Notes: a model not told the origin generated them from the sequence alone. Shown: positions 31,786 through 42,932, numbered from the stretch's first letter. The stretch: DNA of 64,000 bases from Catonia carolina (GCA_035578175.1 JAQMRL010000005.1:51255722-51319721), one strand, 5' to 3'. Numbers and translations: made by a program.

Positions 31786-33534
31786 CCATTGACTGACCAA
31801 TTTTTTGGTGATTTATTTTATTCTAAATGACTATTTTTTTAAATATACATTTCTATGTAAAAAACACTTAAAATTACAGAAAAATAATTAAAAAATATTT
31901 CCCCTTTTGTTTGATGATTTGTTTTCAAATTTAAAATTTTAATTTCAAAATTTTGAATTTTCGAAATCTTCGTCGTTACTAAATAAAAATAACTCTTCAG
32001 TTATTTTGTCCGCAAGGTTTTCAATATTATATCACGAACTCGTTTTGTAAACAATGAAACGCACGTGGCACAGTTGGTTTCTACACCGACAGCAAAGAAA
32101 ATCATATGATTATTATTTCATCACATTAAGGTTTTCTCTGTTATGATTTCCCTTCTGTGTCTAGCTTTTCAAATCGGATAATCGGGGTGGTGGTTTAGTC
32201 GGTAGTCTATAACGGGAATCCGACACTTCAGAGGCGCTTCCGTGTCGTGCGTAAATGAATTTTACCCTCCCTCTCTCTCAAAAAAAATTATATATTATAT
32301 ATCATAAGCCGTCAATGATTACGAATTCAAAGATTCACTCATCCCTAATTTTCTAATTTCCCGATCACCTGGAACGTTGAAATTTGTCTTATAGTTCCGC
32401 AGGGATTCAATGGAAAAATGAACCATCAATAAAGAGGTAAACAAAGAGTGACAACATAAACCCAGGTATTTCTATACCTTTCCAAAGAACTATAGTTCGG
32501 AAAATCGACATGCGTTATTGTGTAAATGATAGCTAGAAAAAATTAAGCATTTTAATTAGCCTACCACTACTTTTACCAAAGAAACAAAAAGGGGTAATTA
32601 CCTTGTAGAAATAAATATTATTTTTATAACTTCCGAAAAATTTTCAGTTCCAAAACTTAATATTAGGCTATATTTTTATATTCAAATCCGTCTGCATTAG
32701 CAGAAATTGCAAAACAGTCAGATATAACAAAAATATTTATATTATAATTCTAATTTTTATTCACCTGGTGTATTTGTAACCAGATTTTAATGATAAGCCC
32801 GGGCGAAATTTCTTGTTATAAGCAGATGATCTGTAAATAAATCAAAATAAGATTTACATTAATTTCTATTCTAGCTTCTTCCAAATTTTAATCTTAGTTT
32901 TCATAATCATATATTTTATTTACTTTAGCATTGAATAAAATAGTTTTATATGATAAATTAATTACATAAATTGTAAATACAATTCAAGGTATTGAAAAAA
33001 TATTTTATAAAATTTCCACCATTTAATAACGTACGTAATAATGACACATCATTTGTTACTAATTTTATTTCTTTTAAATGTCTATATTATATTTTTATTG
33101 CACGGTTTATTGTTTTTTATGACTTATTTTTATACCAAATTGAAGGTCGTTTAGGAAATTTTATTCAGTTATCAATTTTCTTTCAAGTATAAAAAATGGA
33201 TTAAACCTTTGGATTTAGTTATTTAATACATAACGATAAGTTATTCTTCGGTTTTATTTTTACGTTTTTTTGTAAGTAAATAAAAGTAAAACTTTATTGG
33301 AAGTATTTATTGGAGATATTTGATGCATTTATCTGCTTCTTATTTTATAGATAGCTTTTTTATGCAGGCTATTATCATTATTTGAAATATTTTTTTTCCT
33401 TACTTTTACTTCGTTCTATACAGTTCTTCTTAATGTACTCCTGTATTTTATTATTATTTTCCTAACCTTTCCTTTGTTTTTATTTTCATCTTTGTTTTCC
33501 TTCTCATCATTATTTCATAAACAATGGATTACGG
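31786..33534. other. unannotated AT-rich stretch
   Basis: Mostly AT-rich. A short GC-richer patch at 32185-32275 (GGGGTGGTGGTTTAGTCGG to CGCTTCCGTGTCGTGCG, then a CTCTCTC run) looks like part of an unidentified repeat but has no second copy here. Confidence 0.4.
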
Positions 33535-33780
33535 ATTAGACCTCCTGACCTGTTCCGACTTCAAACTTAGTAATCCGCCATTTCTTAAAGAAGTTCAAAC
33601 ACCCATCTCTTCCGAGGTCGTCCAGTATCACGTAGTCTGGTTGGCTTATAACGCTTGTTTATTTCCGAACAGTTTTTGGGTGTTTGATCATCTGGCGTCC
33701 GCAAAAAAATACTATATACTAGTTTTTCTTCTATTTTTGAGCAGTTGTTGCACATAAAAATCATGTCTAATATGTTCATA
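33535..33780 (-). mobile_element. possible LINE C-terminal scrap
   Basis: The minus strand reads KPTRLRDTGRPRKRWVFELL. GRPRKRW recalls the end of LINE ORF2 (compare GRPRNRWED at 3863-4195), but nothing else supports it. Confidence 0.3.
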
Positions 33781-33805
33781 TCTTTTAATCCAGCAAACTA
33801 TACCC

Positions 33806-33905
33806 TAATAAAGACTCAGACCGACCATTCCTGAGATAGTATGGTTAATTGAACCCCAACTATTAGAATACATGGATAACAACTGTCTATTATTAAACTG
33901 TAGAT
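33806..33905 (-). repeat. 330-bp SINE, internal fragment
   Basis: It matches CAGACCGACCATTCCTGAGA, GGTTAATTGAACCCCAAC and the decayed AACTGTCTATTATT block of the family body. Confidence 0.75.
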
Positions 33906-33912
33906 ATATAAG

Positions 33913-34520
33913 TAAAACTCGTGCATTTTGCTGAGAGCTGCGGAACAGACATGCGCACTAGCAGCCAAACGTTCTGTTCCTCGTCTTTCCCATCACGTAC
34001 AGTCACGTAGGCATACGTAAATAATCCTGTGCTGAATCATGCACAACATCAGTATTTACAAAACTCCTTGATTAGTTTCCAAAGTCGACTGACTGATACC
34101 TATGATGCCATTTTAGTAATAGCGTTTGTTTTTTAAACTATATCTTTAGTTACCCGTGGTGGCTTACTAAAGCATACTGCATGCATACTTAGTGCACAAT
34201 TTTAAACTGTAATTGGTTTAATGTTAGTAATACTTTTCTTTGAATGTGATATTTTCGTCGAATAGTGTATTTATTTATTTATATTTATATTTGTAAAATA
34301 ATACTATAATAGTCACTTGTAAATAAGTACAATTATTACAATATTATGTTACACTTCAGGTGCAATAATAAAAGAATGTAACTAATAAAGAATAAGTTTT
34401 GTAAAAATAGAGCTAAGTTCCGCGTAACCAATAAATCCAAGTAACGCATGAGGTCTAGTTTAGCACGAGCCATACTGTACTGTATGTAGCGGTGTGATTC
34501 GCAAAGTCTGTTCACGACTC
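33913..34520. repeat. inverted-repeat element interrupted by about 380 bp
   Basis: The left part 33913-34075 (GTGCATTTTGCTGAGAGCTG start, CATCACGTACAGTCACGTAG inside) and the right part about 34455-34520 (TTTAGCACGAGCCATACTGT) are collinear with the copy at 43740-43987. The intervening 34076-34454 is unique here, so something was inserted or the other copy is deleted. Confidence 0.65.
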
Positions 34521-34574
34521 GCAAATTGTATAAGCTATAGCCTACTAACCTACCTTTACGGAACCTTAATTTAC

Positions 34575-34890
34575 CCTCAGGGTTGGTCTTGTGGTAAAGT
34601 GGTTGTTGCGAAGCAGGTATTTAAAAGCTGATTTTTGAAGGCGAAGATTCCTGGTTCAAATCCTAGTAAAGGTTTTATACTTTCATACGGATTTAAATAT
34701 TAGACAGTAGTTACCGGTGTACTTTGATAGTTGGGGTTCAATTAACCACACTCTCTTAGGAATTGTCGACCTGGGTCTGTACAAGACTACAACTTCTACA
34801 ACATGTCATAAACATCATCCTCATCTCGTTAGATTATGGGGTCGCTTATGTTCTGAATTGAACAGATTGCAACGAACACACACTAATAAT
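34575..34890 (+). repeat. 330-bp SINE
   Basis: It starts at CCTCAGGGTTGGTCTTGTGG (A-box-like) and has GGCGAAGATTCCTGG, GGTTCAAATCCTAG, CTCTCTTAGGAATTGTCGAC and AACGAACACACACTAAT. Nearly full length and clearly diverged. Confidence 0.85.
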
Positions 34891-35473
34891 TAAAAAAATT
34901 AAGCAAATAAAAAGAAAACAAATTTTCTTATGTAATCTGTGGTAGATTCACAGTAGAGACAAATATTATTTAACACTCATTAATTATTTTAGTGTAGAAA
35001 ATGTACAGGCTAAGTTTAAAGAACCTTTCGCAAATAACTTTTTTTTAACAAATACTGAGATCTGAATGTCAATTATACTGAGTGTAGTTTGCCAATTGTC
35101 TGTATTTATTCTCTGAAGATATATTCATGAATACAAATGTACATAATCCGTGCATACATTAATACATATTTTATGTATTTTAAATTTACTTTGTGTTAAA
35201 TAACTATCTAAGTAATTTTATGTCAAATACTTTTATAATTGAAAATAAATATTTGACTTACAATATTTGATTTGTACCTTAAATTTACATTAATAATTTA
35301 AATAATTTAAAACTATTAAAACACAGTTAAGGACCTAATAAAACGACAAATTTTTATTTATAAAATTATTTAATGCCTAAAACTTATAGATGTACAGCCT
35401 GTTTATAGTAAATGGAATAAAGTTGTAGATCTATTTACAAACATATTTCAACATAGTAATTTGCTTTAAAAAA
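34891..35473. other. unannotated AT-rich stretch
   Basis: AT-rich; nothing recognised. Confidence 0.4.
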
Positions 35474-36315
35474 AATATCTGGTGGGAATACTCACATGAC
35501 TTTCTCTTGCCAATGAAAATAATGATCAATTTAACCTAACATTAGTAATAATACATTAAAAATACAACAACTAACCTCAGAAAACATAACCTTATGTTAA
35601 TCATAAGTGAATGATGCATAATGAAAATCAACCTCACTTTGGCTTAAAAATACAGATAATCACTCTTTCACGCTAAACTAGGCTCTGTAGAGAAAAATGC
35701 TTTAATTAAAAGTTTCAGATCGTTTAATTTTCTATAAATTTGATTGTGAACATTTTTGTCGTAAAATGGATACTAAGGCCGGAAACTTAAAAATCTATCT
35801 TTTACAGATTTTCATGGAAAAAACCAGAAAATCACAAATTGCCGCTAAAATAAACGTTATGCAATGAAATGGTTAAAGTAAAAGTTGTAGATTTTTCAAT
35901 TTTGTTTACAACTCTTATTATATACACTTTTTCCCTAAAACGGATATTAAGGCCACAATCTTACAAAAAACCTTTTTTCTACGAGAGAACAGCCTCCCCA
36001 AGAATTTCAGTAGACATGGCGCCTACCCTATCTTGTACAGCATGAAAATGTAGTAAATGAGGTAATTTTTAAAAAAATCATATGAGCCATTTTTGAGAAA
36101 TTGTAAAACAGTGAAAAATTACACGAATAAACTACTACTTCCGGCCGACCGATTTTGATAAAAATATTCGTATCCTCTAGTGGTATCAAACTTAAGTTTC
36201 AAGTTTGAACTTTGTACGATGTTCCGTTCTTGAGATAATTTGTTCACACACGCGCGTGCGCACACACACACAGACCAATCGCTAAAAACGTGTTTTTTGG
36301 GTTCAGGGGGTCTGT
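35474..36315 (-). repeat. TTGCC element, missing its 5' terminus
   Basis: The minus-strand 3' terminus AATATCTGGTGGGAATACTC is decayed. The copy runs through GGCTCTGTAGAGAAAAATGC, GACATGGCGCCTACCCTATC, CCGGCCGACCGATTTTGATA and GATGTTCCGTTCTTGAGATA to a CA/CG repeat (36245-36272) and CAGACCAATCGCTAAAAACG. The first 80 bp of the family are absent. Confidence 0.88.
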
Positions 36316-36607
36316 TTACCACAGATTAGTCGGTTGCTAATTGTCTTTTATTGATTTAAATTGAGTTTGACAATGATTAACCGTGTATTAATATTACATA
36401 GACTTTAGTGATTTCTTGTATTTTAAGTTTTACAATCGTTTAAAGTAGATGTGTGAATTGTAAACAATGTTTACAATCCTTCTATCTATCCGTTCTAGCT
36501 TCTAGCTTCTATCCGTAGCCAGGGATCGGGACCTTGACTTATCCGATGCGCTATTAGTCGAATACTTTGTCAAAGCTTCATTAAATGACTTTTTTAATGT
36601 TTTATTT

Positions 36608-36990
36608 TGCCTATAACAGGCAGGTGGGGTGTTAAATTATTAACTCGATCTGATTTTATCAGGGCTACAAAAAAATAGTTCTGTTTCTTATCACATGGTC
36701 ACCTAATTATATGACTGAAGTATTTAAGAGAAGGAGAGGTAAAGGTGTAAAGACAGTACTCAGAATTATCTCCTCTGAGAGTGATGAATTTCATTATACA
36801 GCCAGACCCTATGGTGAATGAAATGAAGGTGTCATTTGCCGAGTGGAGAGTAGATACTTTGTGGAGGGCTTAGCATCCTGATAAGCATAGGCTAATTTTC
36901 CACTCAGTGAGGAAGGCAATCGTAAACACCACATTCCTCGAACTTAGTAAAGCCTTTAGAGGTTCAAACCAGCCTTTCGGCTGGTGACCT
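36608..36990 (+). repeat. CAA-tail SINE, full length
   Basis: It runs from TGCCTATAACAGGCAGGTGG to CTTTCGGCTGGTGACCTAAA with a one-unit tail (ACAAGAAC). All family blocks are present. Confidence 0.9.
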
Positions 36991-37713
36991 AAACAAGAAC
37001 GTTTTACATAGCTAACTGACTTAGCTAGCTCCCCCCAAATGTTGTAATGGCTAACTATAAGACGAGATTGACAATCAAAAAAGAAATATTTGGCGTACAT
37101 TCTTTCATTTTTTACTGTCCTATTTATGTTCTAAAAAAACCATTATTTTCGTAGTTTTCGTTCAAAAACTAAATCTTTTAGTAGAAGATAACGCCTTTAT
37201 AATGATTAATTTAAGTTTTTTAACAAGAAAAGGAAACAATATATAAAAGTTCATATAAAATTGTAAAGAACAATAAAATAATTACAAAAGTGAAGGTCTT
37301 TTGACAAAATGACATCCATAATGTTTTGTGTTTCTTATGTAAGAATGAAGAACTAAAAAGGCGTAGGATTAAACAGTATCCATCATTTTGTATCTATAAA
37401 ATGAGTGTCAATTTTGTATTGTTCAAAGTGATAGATAGTTATCAAACATTTATTTAAGCTACTATTCTTTTTGTTTGTTAAATGCTAACATATTTTCACG
37501 TGGTCTATTTTATAAATTACCCTTCATAAAAAATAACTTTGAATAGACCGTTCATATTTCAATTCATTAGAGAGAGACTATTGAATCGAATTACATATTC
37601 AGCAGGGTCACTGAATTGCTAGACTTCACAAGAATAACATATCCATTCAAACACATTGATAATTTTCCGGAAGTTAAAATTATTAATCGATATGTTGTTA
37701 TATGCTTAAGATG
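36991..37713. other. unannotated AT-rich stretch
   Basis: AT-rich; nothing recognised. Confidence 0.4.
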
Positions 37714-37760
37714 TTGCTGTTAAGGTCATCAGCCGAAAGGCTGGTTTGAACCTCTAAAAC
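37714..37760 (-). repeat. CAA-tail SINE, last 45 bp only
   Basis: GGTCATCAGCCGAAAGGCTG then GTTTGAACCTCTAAA, abutting the hAT end at 37762. Confidence 0.75.
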
Positions 37761-37761
37761 A

Positions 37762-37895
37762 GTGATTCTCAACCTGGGGGTCGTGGCGATATTATAGGGG
37801 CGTCGTGTAACAATAATGAAATCATTTTATGAGGAAAAATCATTTATTATTAAATCATCAGTAATTTTTTAATTTTTTTATTATTAAATCATCAT
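37762..37895. mobile_element. hAT transposon terminal fragment
   Basis: CAGTGATTCTCAACCTGGGG followed by GTCGTGG closely resembles the terminal inverted repeat of hAT elements of the CAGNGGTTCTCAACC type. No opposite end or 8-bp duplication is present, so only one end survives. It is followed directly by a mariner piece. Confidence 0.65.
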
Positions 37896-37902
37896 TAATC
37901 AG

Positions 37903-38313
37903 TACACAATCCCATGGATATAAAAAAAACAATCATTATTGCTTTAAATTTTGATTTGCTCATTCGAGCTTTTTTGGCTCTCGGTGAAGTTCGGCTTTAC
38001 CAGTGCATAGATTGGCGCTTCGTTTCCGGATCATAAGTAAAAAACCACGTTTCATTACATGTTATTATCGTTTCCAAAAAATTTGGGTCATTTTCAATCG
38101 CGCACAAACAGCGTACAAGTTCATTTCAGACATTTTTGAGCGGCACGTGTCCTGAAGGAGCTGACAGAAGATGGCTTCCAGCACTGTTTCCAACAATGGA
38201 AAAATCGCATGGAGAGTTGTAGGGATAGAGAAGGTGTGTATATTGAAAGTGACGTTAAGTGATTATGTATAAAAATTTTTACGTCAGTCTCGTTGTTTAA
38301 TAGCCACACCTCG
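37903..38313. mobile_element. second mariner derivative with opposed parts, left-truncated
   Basis: Up to about 38140 the minus strand encodes the middle of mariner transposase (GFLLMIRKRSANLCTG, AELHREPKKARMSKSK), matching 11570-11735. From about 38141 the plus strand carries the transposase 3' end (RVLKELTEDGFQHCFQQWKN) and the terminal repeat ending CCACACCTCG at 38313, followed by TA. The junction between the two orientations is about 80 bp further along than in the element at 11071-11999. The left terminal repeat is lost. Confidence 0.8.
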
Positions 38314-38315
38314 TA

Positions 38316-38846
38316 TTTTTATCCGAGCATCATAGCTGGGATTTCCAACAGGAAATGAAACTTTTTAGAGAATATTTTTACAAAATAAGTATCATTACCT
38401 TTTAAACGATAACGCTTCCTACTTAATACACTACGTTATTATTTTATTGATGTTATCAAAGAATTGTTAACAAACAATGATTAAATATTGATCTGCTGAC
38501 AAAGGATCATGTTGCCTAATAATTTCTGTGATTGATTAATTAATTAAATATGGTATTGATTTACCATAAAAAATGATAACAAATTTGTCAATCATTTGCT
38601 TGCTTTTGTAATTTTTGACATTTATTTAAAAGTTAAAAAAAAATACTATAGACTATCTAAAGTAGCTACTTAAAAACATTCCATTTGAATTTTATACCAA
38701 TTTTTGTTGAAAAAATTCAATAACGAAAAATAATTGTTAACGTCATTAGACAAACCCCATGTAAGAAAAAATAATAAATTCTAGGAATATGATTGAGCAA
38801 CTTATTCATAATTAACATAGAAGTTTTAATTAACTTTTATATAAGA
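38316..38846. other. no recognisable feature
   Basis: AT-rich; nothing recognised. Confidence 0.4.
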
Positions 38847-39003
38847 AATCTGGTGTGAAACATTCAAACAACTTTCTCTTATCAGTGGAAATAATGAAAA
38901 ATATAAGTAAAATTAGTAATAAACCATTAGAAATAAAACAAAAAACTAACCTAAAAAAATATAACCTAATTTTAATCATGAGTGAATGATGCAAAACCAA
39001 CCT
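38847..39003 (-). repeat. TTGCC element, 3' end, joined to an inverted copy
   Basis: The minus-strand end AAATCTGGTGTGAAACATTC through TTAATCATGAGTGAATGATG stops at a GT run at 39006-39025, where a plus-strand copy begins. Confidence 0.85.
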
Positions 39004-39420
39004 CTAGTGTGTGTGTGTGTGTGTGAACAGAATAGGATCTCAAGTACGGAATATTGTACGAAGTTGAAACTTGCAACTTAGGTTAGGTACCAACCGCAAC
39101 ATTTTCATCAAAATCGGTCAACCGGAAGTAGTAGTTTATTCGTGTCATTTTTAACTTTTTTGCGATTTTTTCAAAACGGCTCCTACGATTTTTTTAAAAA
39201 TCGCCTCATTAACTACATTTTTTATGCTCTACAAGGTAGGGTAAACGCCATATCTGCTGAAATACTCGGGGAGGCTGTGCTTTCGAAGAAAAAAATGTTT
39301 TTTTAAAGATTGCGACCGTAATATGGAGTTAAGGGTAAAAGTGTATAAAATAATCAAAGTTGTAGAAAATTTAAAAACCTTCATCTAAATGTATACATTA
39401 AATAATTATTTCAAACATTT
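39004..39420 (+). repeat. TTGCC element, middle part
   Basis: It starts with (GT)n then GAACAGAATAGGATCTCAAG, CAAAATCGGTCAACCGGAAG and GCTACTGAAATACTCGG-type sequence, up to the AAAGTTGTAGAAAATTTAAA block. Both termini are missing. Confidence 0.85.
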
Positions 39421-39459
39421 CTTTGTATATCGCTTAGTTTAGTGATTATCTGTTTTTTA

Positions 39460-40423
39460 CTTTCTCTTGCCTATATGAATATATAGGAAGGAAAGTAAGT
39501 TATTGTTTTCATGTCGATTTTTCGAAATCGAGTTTTCACCGGATCTATACGTTTTCAGACCCCCTGAACCCAAAAAAACATGTTTTTAGCGATTGGTCTG
39601 TGTGTGTGTCTGTGTGTGTGTGTGTGTGTGTGTCTGTGTGTGAACAGAATATCTCAAGAACGAAACATCGTACGAACTTGAAACTTGAAACTTAAGTTAC
39701 ATACTACTACCGGACGCGACACGAACATTTTCATCAAAATCGGTCAACCGGAAGTAGTAGTTTATTCGTATAATTTTTCAGTTTTTTGCGATTTTCTCAA
39801 AAACTGGTCCTACGATTTTTTTTTAAATCGCCTATTTTACTCAATTTTTTATTCTCTACAAGATAGGGTAGGCGCCATGTTTGCTGAAATTCTCGGTGAG
39901 GCTGTTTTTACGTAAAAACGTTGTTTTTTTAAGATTACGGCTTTAATATAAATTTTAGCGCAAAAACTTATATAATAAAAGTTGTAGAGAATTTAAAAAC
40001 CTACAACTTTTATTTCAAACATTTTTTTGTATAACGCTTAGTTTAGCGGTAATTTGCGATTTTCTGTTTTTTTTCTCACGAAAACGTGAGAAAAATCGAT
40101 TTTTTTAACATTTCGGCCTTAGTATGCATTTTACGACAAAAGTGTATATAATTAAATTTATAGAAAATTAAAAGATCTACAACTTTTGTTTAGAGCATTT
40201 TTCTCTACAGAGCCTAATTTAGCGTGAAAGCGTGATTTCCGTATTTTTAAGCCAAACTGAGTTCGATTGTCATTTTGCGTCATTCACTCATGATTAAAAT
40301 AAGGTTATGTTTTTAAGGTTAGTTTTTGTTCATTTCTAATGTTTTAATACTAATGTTAGGTTTATTGTTAATTATTTGCATTGGCAAGAGAAAGTTGTGT
40401 GAGTGTTTCACACCAGATTTTTC
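39460..40423 (+). mobile_element. TTGCC element, full-length reference copy
   Basis: A 960-bp AT-rich non-coding element with at least sixteen full or partial copies here. It starts ACTTTCTCTTGCC, then a small hairpin (CCTATATGAATATATAGG). After about 130 bp comes a (GT)n run, then blocks GAACAGAATATCTCAAGAAC, CAACCGGAAGTAGTAG and TTTCTCTACAGAGCC. Near the 3' end GGCAAGAGAAAGT inverts the start. The end is GTGTGAGTGTTTCACAC, a perfect hairpin, followed by CAGATTTTT. No target duplication could be fixed because both flanks are T-rich. The internal microsatellite, the unequal subterminal repeat and the 3' hairpin recall non-autonomous Helitron/Helentron elements, but I cannot prove the class. 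Confidence 0.88.
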
Positions 40424-40427
40424 TTTT

Positions 40428-41002
40428 TATTAAAATCTGTAAAAAATGGATTTTTTAAGATTTCGGTCTTATACCTTAACGAAATAGAGACTGCAGATGA
40501 AGGCGAAGCATAGTGGCCTAGAACACTGCACAGAACTAATTGACTTTCGTTAATCGCATTCTGCGTTATCACGTTGTGGTCCCGCTGTAAATGACAGCCA
40601 ATAAAAAGTCAGCTGGAATTCGGTGGAACAGAGTGTGACTTAGCGAAAGGGCAACCTCACATCCGACCTTGGCTGTTATTGGCTAGATCTCATCTGCAGT
40701 CTTTAGTTCGTTGAGGTATAGTGTGCATTTAATGACAAAAGTGTATATAATTAAATTTATAGGAAATTAAAAGATTTACAACCTTTATTTCAAGCATTTT
40801 TCTCTATAGAGCCTAGTTTAGCGGCAAAGAGTGATTTTCCGTATTATTAAGCCAAAATAAGGTAAGTTTTCATTTTACATAATTTACTAGATTCAAATTA
40901 GGTTTTTTGAGGTCCGGTTTTTTGTTTATTTCTAATGTTAGGTTATATTATTCATTATTTGCTTTGGTAAGAGAAAGTCGTGTTTCACACTAGATTTTTA
41001 AA
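40428..41002 (+). repeat. TTGCC element, 3' half, in tandem
   Basis: It begins at TTTTTATTAAAATCTGTAAA four bases after the previous copy ends and continues to GGTAAGAGAAAGTCGTGTTT and CACACTAGATTTTT. It is interrupted by the small element at 40474-40716. Confidence 0.88.
40474..40716. mobile_element. MITE, 243 bp, 27-bp inverted repeats, TATA duplication
   Basis: The left end (CCTTAACGAAATAGAGACTG, 40474-40500) and the right end (CCTCAACGAACTAAAGACTG on the minus strand, 40690-40716) match at 24 of 27 positions. TATA lies on each side (40470-40473 and 40717-40720). Removing the insert and one TATA restores the TTGCC sequence CGGTCTTATAGTGTGCATTT. It has no coding capacity. The superfamily is unclear; the duplication could be TA inside TATA. 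Confidence 0.9.
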
Positions 41003-41887
41003 CTTTAACAACCTAATTAGGATAAGAAAATCTTGTAGGGAATGGTATGTTCATATTCTACATAAGTCCAAAAATGCCGTAAAGTGAAAAAGGTCAAAAT
41101 TTTGACTAAGGGGTTTTCTGAAATGACTAATTTATACTATCTTTTTTTATCGATTTTTAAATGTTGTATAAAGATGAAAAGGAAGATGTGGTATTATTAG
41201 GAGTCATTGAAAATTGTTCTTTTATCCAGTTAACATTAAACTAAGTTTAATCTGAGTATAATAGCCTTTAGGGGATATAAAAGAAAAGAAACGTGTAGAA
41301 TTTCAGATAATATAAATATATTAAAAACAAATCCTAGTGGAATGAACTCATTTATAGCAGTCGTAAACAAGGTTACTAATTAACAGGTAATTTGGTGAGG
41401 AGAATACTGTAAACATCGCCCGACGATCGAATAACTTTCTTTTTTTCTGCTTCCGATTCAATTTTTATAAACAGTTTTTTTTGTATGCACGATGTAATAT
41501 GAATGTGTGTATTTGTTTCACATCTGTATAAACATGTAAACATGTAAAATTAAACGTGTGTATCATTAAAATCATTAACCTATTTTTAAATGCCAATATC
41601 CTCCAATTAAGTAAATAAGTTGTCACCCTAAATTGGAACCCTTTTTATTTACTTTAAGGCAATAAATCTTTTTGTTGTTAACAATACGATATAGTTTTTA
41701 AAGTTGTAAATTATTACAATTTTATATTCGTGATAAGTTTAACACTGTTATTTTTTCAATTAAATCAATTTTAAGTTGATTAAATTGAGTTATTCCTAGT
41801 TATAATTTAAAAAAATAATAATTCTAATAAAATATTTATAATATAATAGTAAAATTAATATAATAAATTACAATATAATAATACATG
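41003..41887. other. unannotated AT-rich stretch
   Basis: AT-rich; nothing recognised. Confidence 0.4.
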
Positions 41888-41927
<40 letters not shown>

Positions 41928-41946
41928 CTATATATATATATATATT
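41888..41946. repeat. (TA)n microsatellite
   Basis: About 58 bp of TA interrupted once by TAGCTATA. Confidence 0.95.
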
Positions 41947-41989
41947 TTACTTTTGAGACTTCATAGGATGACTCTAGTTCAAGTTTAGG

Positions 41990-42180
41990 TTTGTTCCAGT
42001 GTTGGGTTTCTTTGAAAAGCGCACTCTCCTAAGCGTGGCTTCCTTTCGTTTGGCCCACATTTTCTTAAAACGTTCCGATCTCTGTTTCCGGTCTTCATCG
42101 GTAAACACCCTGTTGTACACTCTTCAGGTTTTTGGTTCGAATGTTACCATATTAGTCTTGATTAGTTGGTTGTACTTATA
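41990..42180 (-). mobile_element. LINE ORF2 extreme C-terminus
   Basis: The minus strand reads VFTDEDRKQRSERFKKMWAK, RKEATLRRVRFSKKPN. The pattern resembles the ARMKEYWRK end of the fragment at 25567-26345. Supporting sequence is short. Confidence 0.5.
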
Positions 42181-42221
42181 TTATATTATTATTATTATTT
42201 ATAATAATAATAATATTAATC

Positions 42222-42618
42222 TGCCCATAACAGACAGGTGGAGTGTCAAATTATTTACACTGAATCTGTTCGTTGCAGGGCTAAAATAAATAGTTCTGTT
42301 TCTTATCACATGGTCAGCCAATTAAATGACAGAATCATTTAAGAACAGAAGAGGTAGAGGTGTAAAAGACACTAATCAGAGTTATCTCCTCCGAAAGTAA
42401 TGAATTTCATTATACAGCCAGACCCTGTGGTGAATAAAGTGAAGGTGTCATTTGCAGAGTGGGAAATATGTGCTTTTCAGAGGGCCCGGCATGCTGATAA
42501 GCGTACTTTTCCACTCAGTGAGGAAGGCTTGGTAAACCACCTCACTCCTCGTTTTACTTAGTAAAACCTCTACAGGTTCAAACCAGCCTTTTGGCTGATG
42601 ACCTAAACAACAACAACG
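42222..42618 (+). repeat. CAA-tail SINE, full-length reference copy
   Basis: About 395 bp: TGCCCATAACAGACAGGTGG start, AACAGAAGAGGTAGAGGTG, AGTTATCTCCTCCGAAAGTA, CCAGACCCTGTGGTGAATAA, GAAGGTGTCATTTGCAGAG, GCATGCTGATAAGCGTACTT, GGTTCAAACCAGCC (also B-box-like), then an AGCC/GGCT hairpin, GATGACCTAAACAACAACAA. The CAA tail and the many 5'-truncated copies show it spreads by reverse transcription from the 3' end. Related GTCATCAGCCGAAAGGCTGG SINEs are common in insects, from memory. Confidence 0.9.
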
Positions 42619-42891
42619 TTCAACATTAGAACTTTTTATTAATATTATTATATTTAGTTCATAATATAAAATGGAGTATTTGTATTTTGTATAAGACGGA
42701 AATAAATTTATTTTTCCATTTAAAAATTTAGTTCACTCATTTAGCTCAAAATTCGGGGTAGTCCATCTTTTATAAATTTTTGTTTTTTATTGCATCCAGG
42801 AGACTTCTAAAGGGAATATAGAACATGTCAAAAACTTATAAGTTAACTTAATGGATATTATCTAAATATTTATACATATTAATATTTTGTT
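42619..42891. other. no recognisable feature
   Basis: AT-rich spacer. Confidence 0.3.
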
Positions 42892-42932
42892 TAGGTCATC
42901 AGCCGAAAAGCTGGTTTGAACCTCTAAACAAA
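42892..42932 (-). repeat. CAA-tail SINE, last 40 bp only
   Basis: TTTAGGTCATCAGCCGAAAA then GCTGGTTTGAACCTCTAAAC, directly abutting the LINE fragment at 42933. Confidence 0.75.

Noticed and set aside
39600..39640. CRISPR-like or satellite array
   Set aside because: Simple GT microsatellite inside a TTGCC element.
42590..42600. Hammerhead-ribozyme-like CTGATGA at SINE 3' ends
   Set aside because: Only the CUGAUGA box is present; no stem II or GAAA partner at the required spacing.
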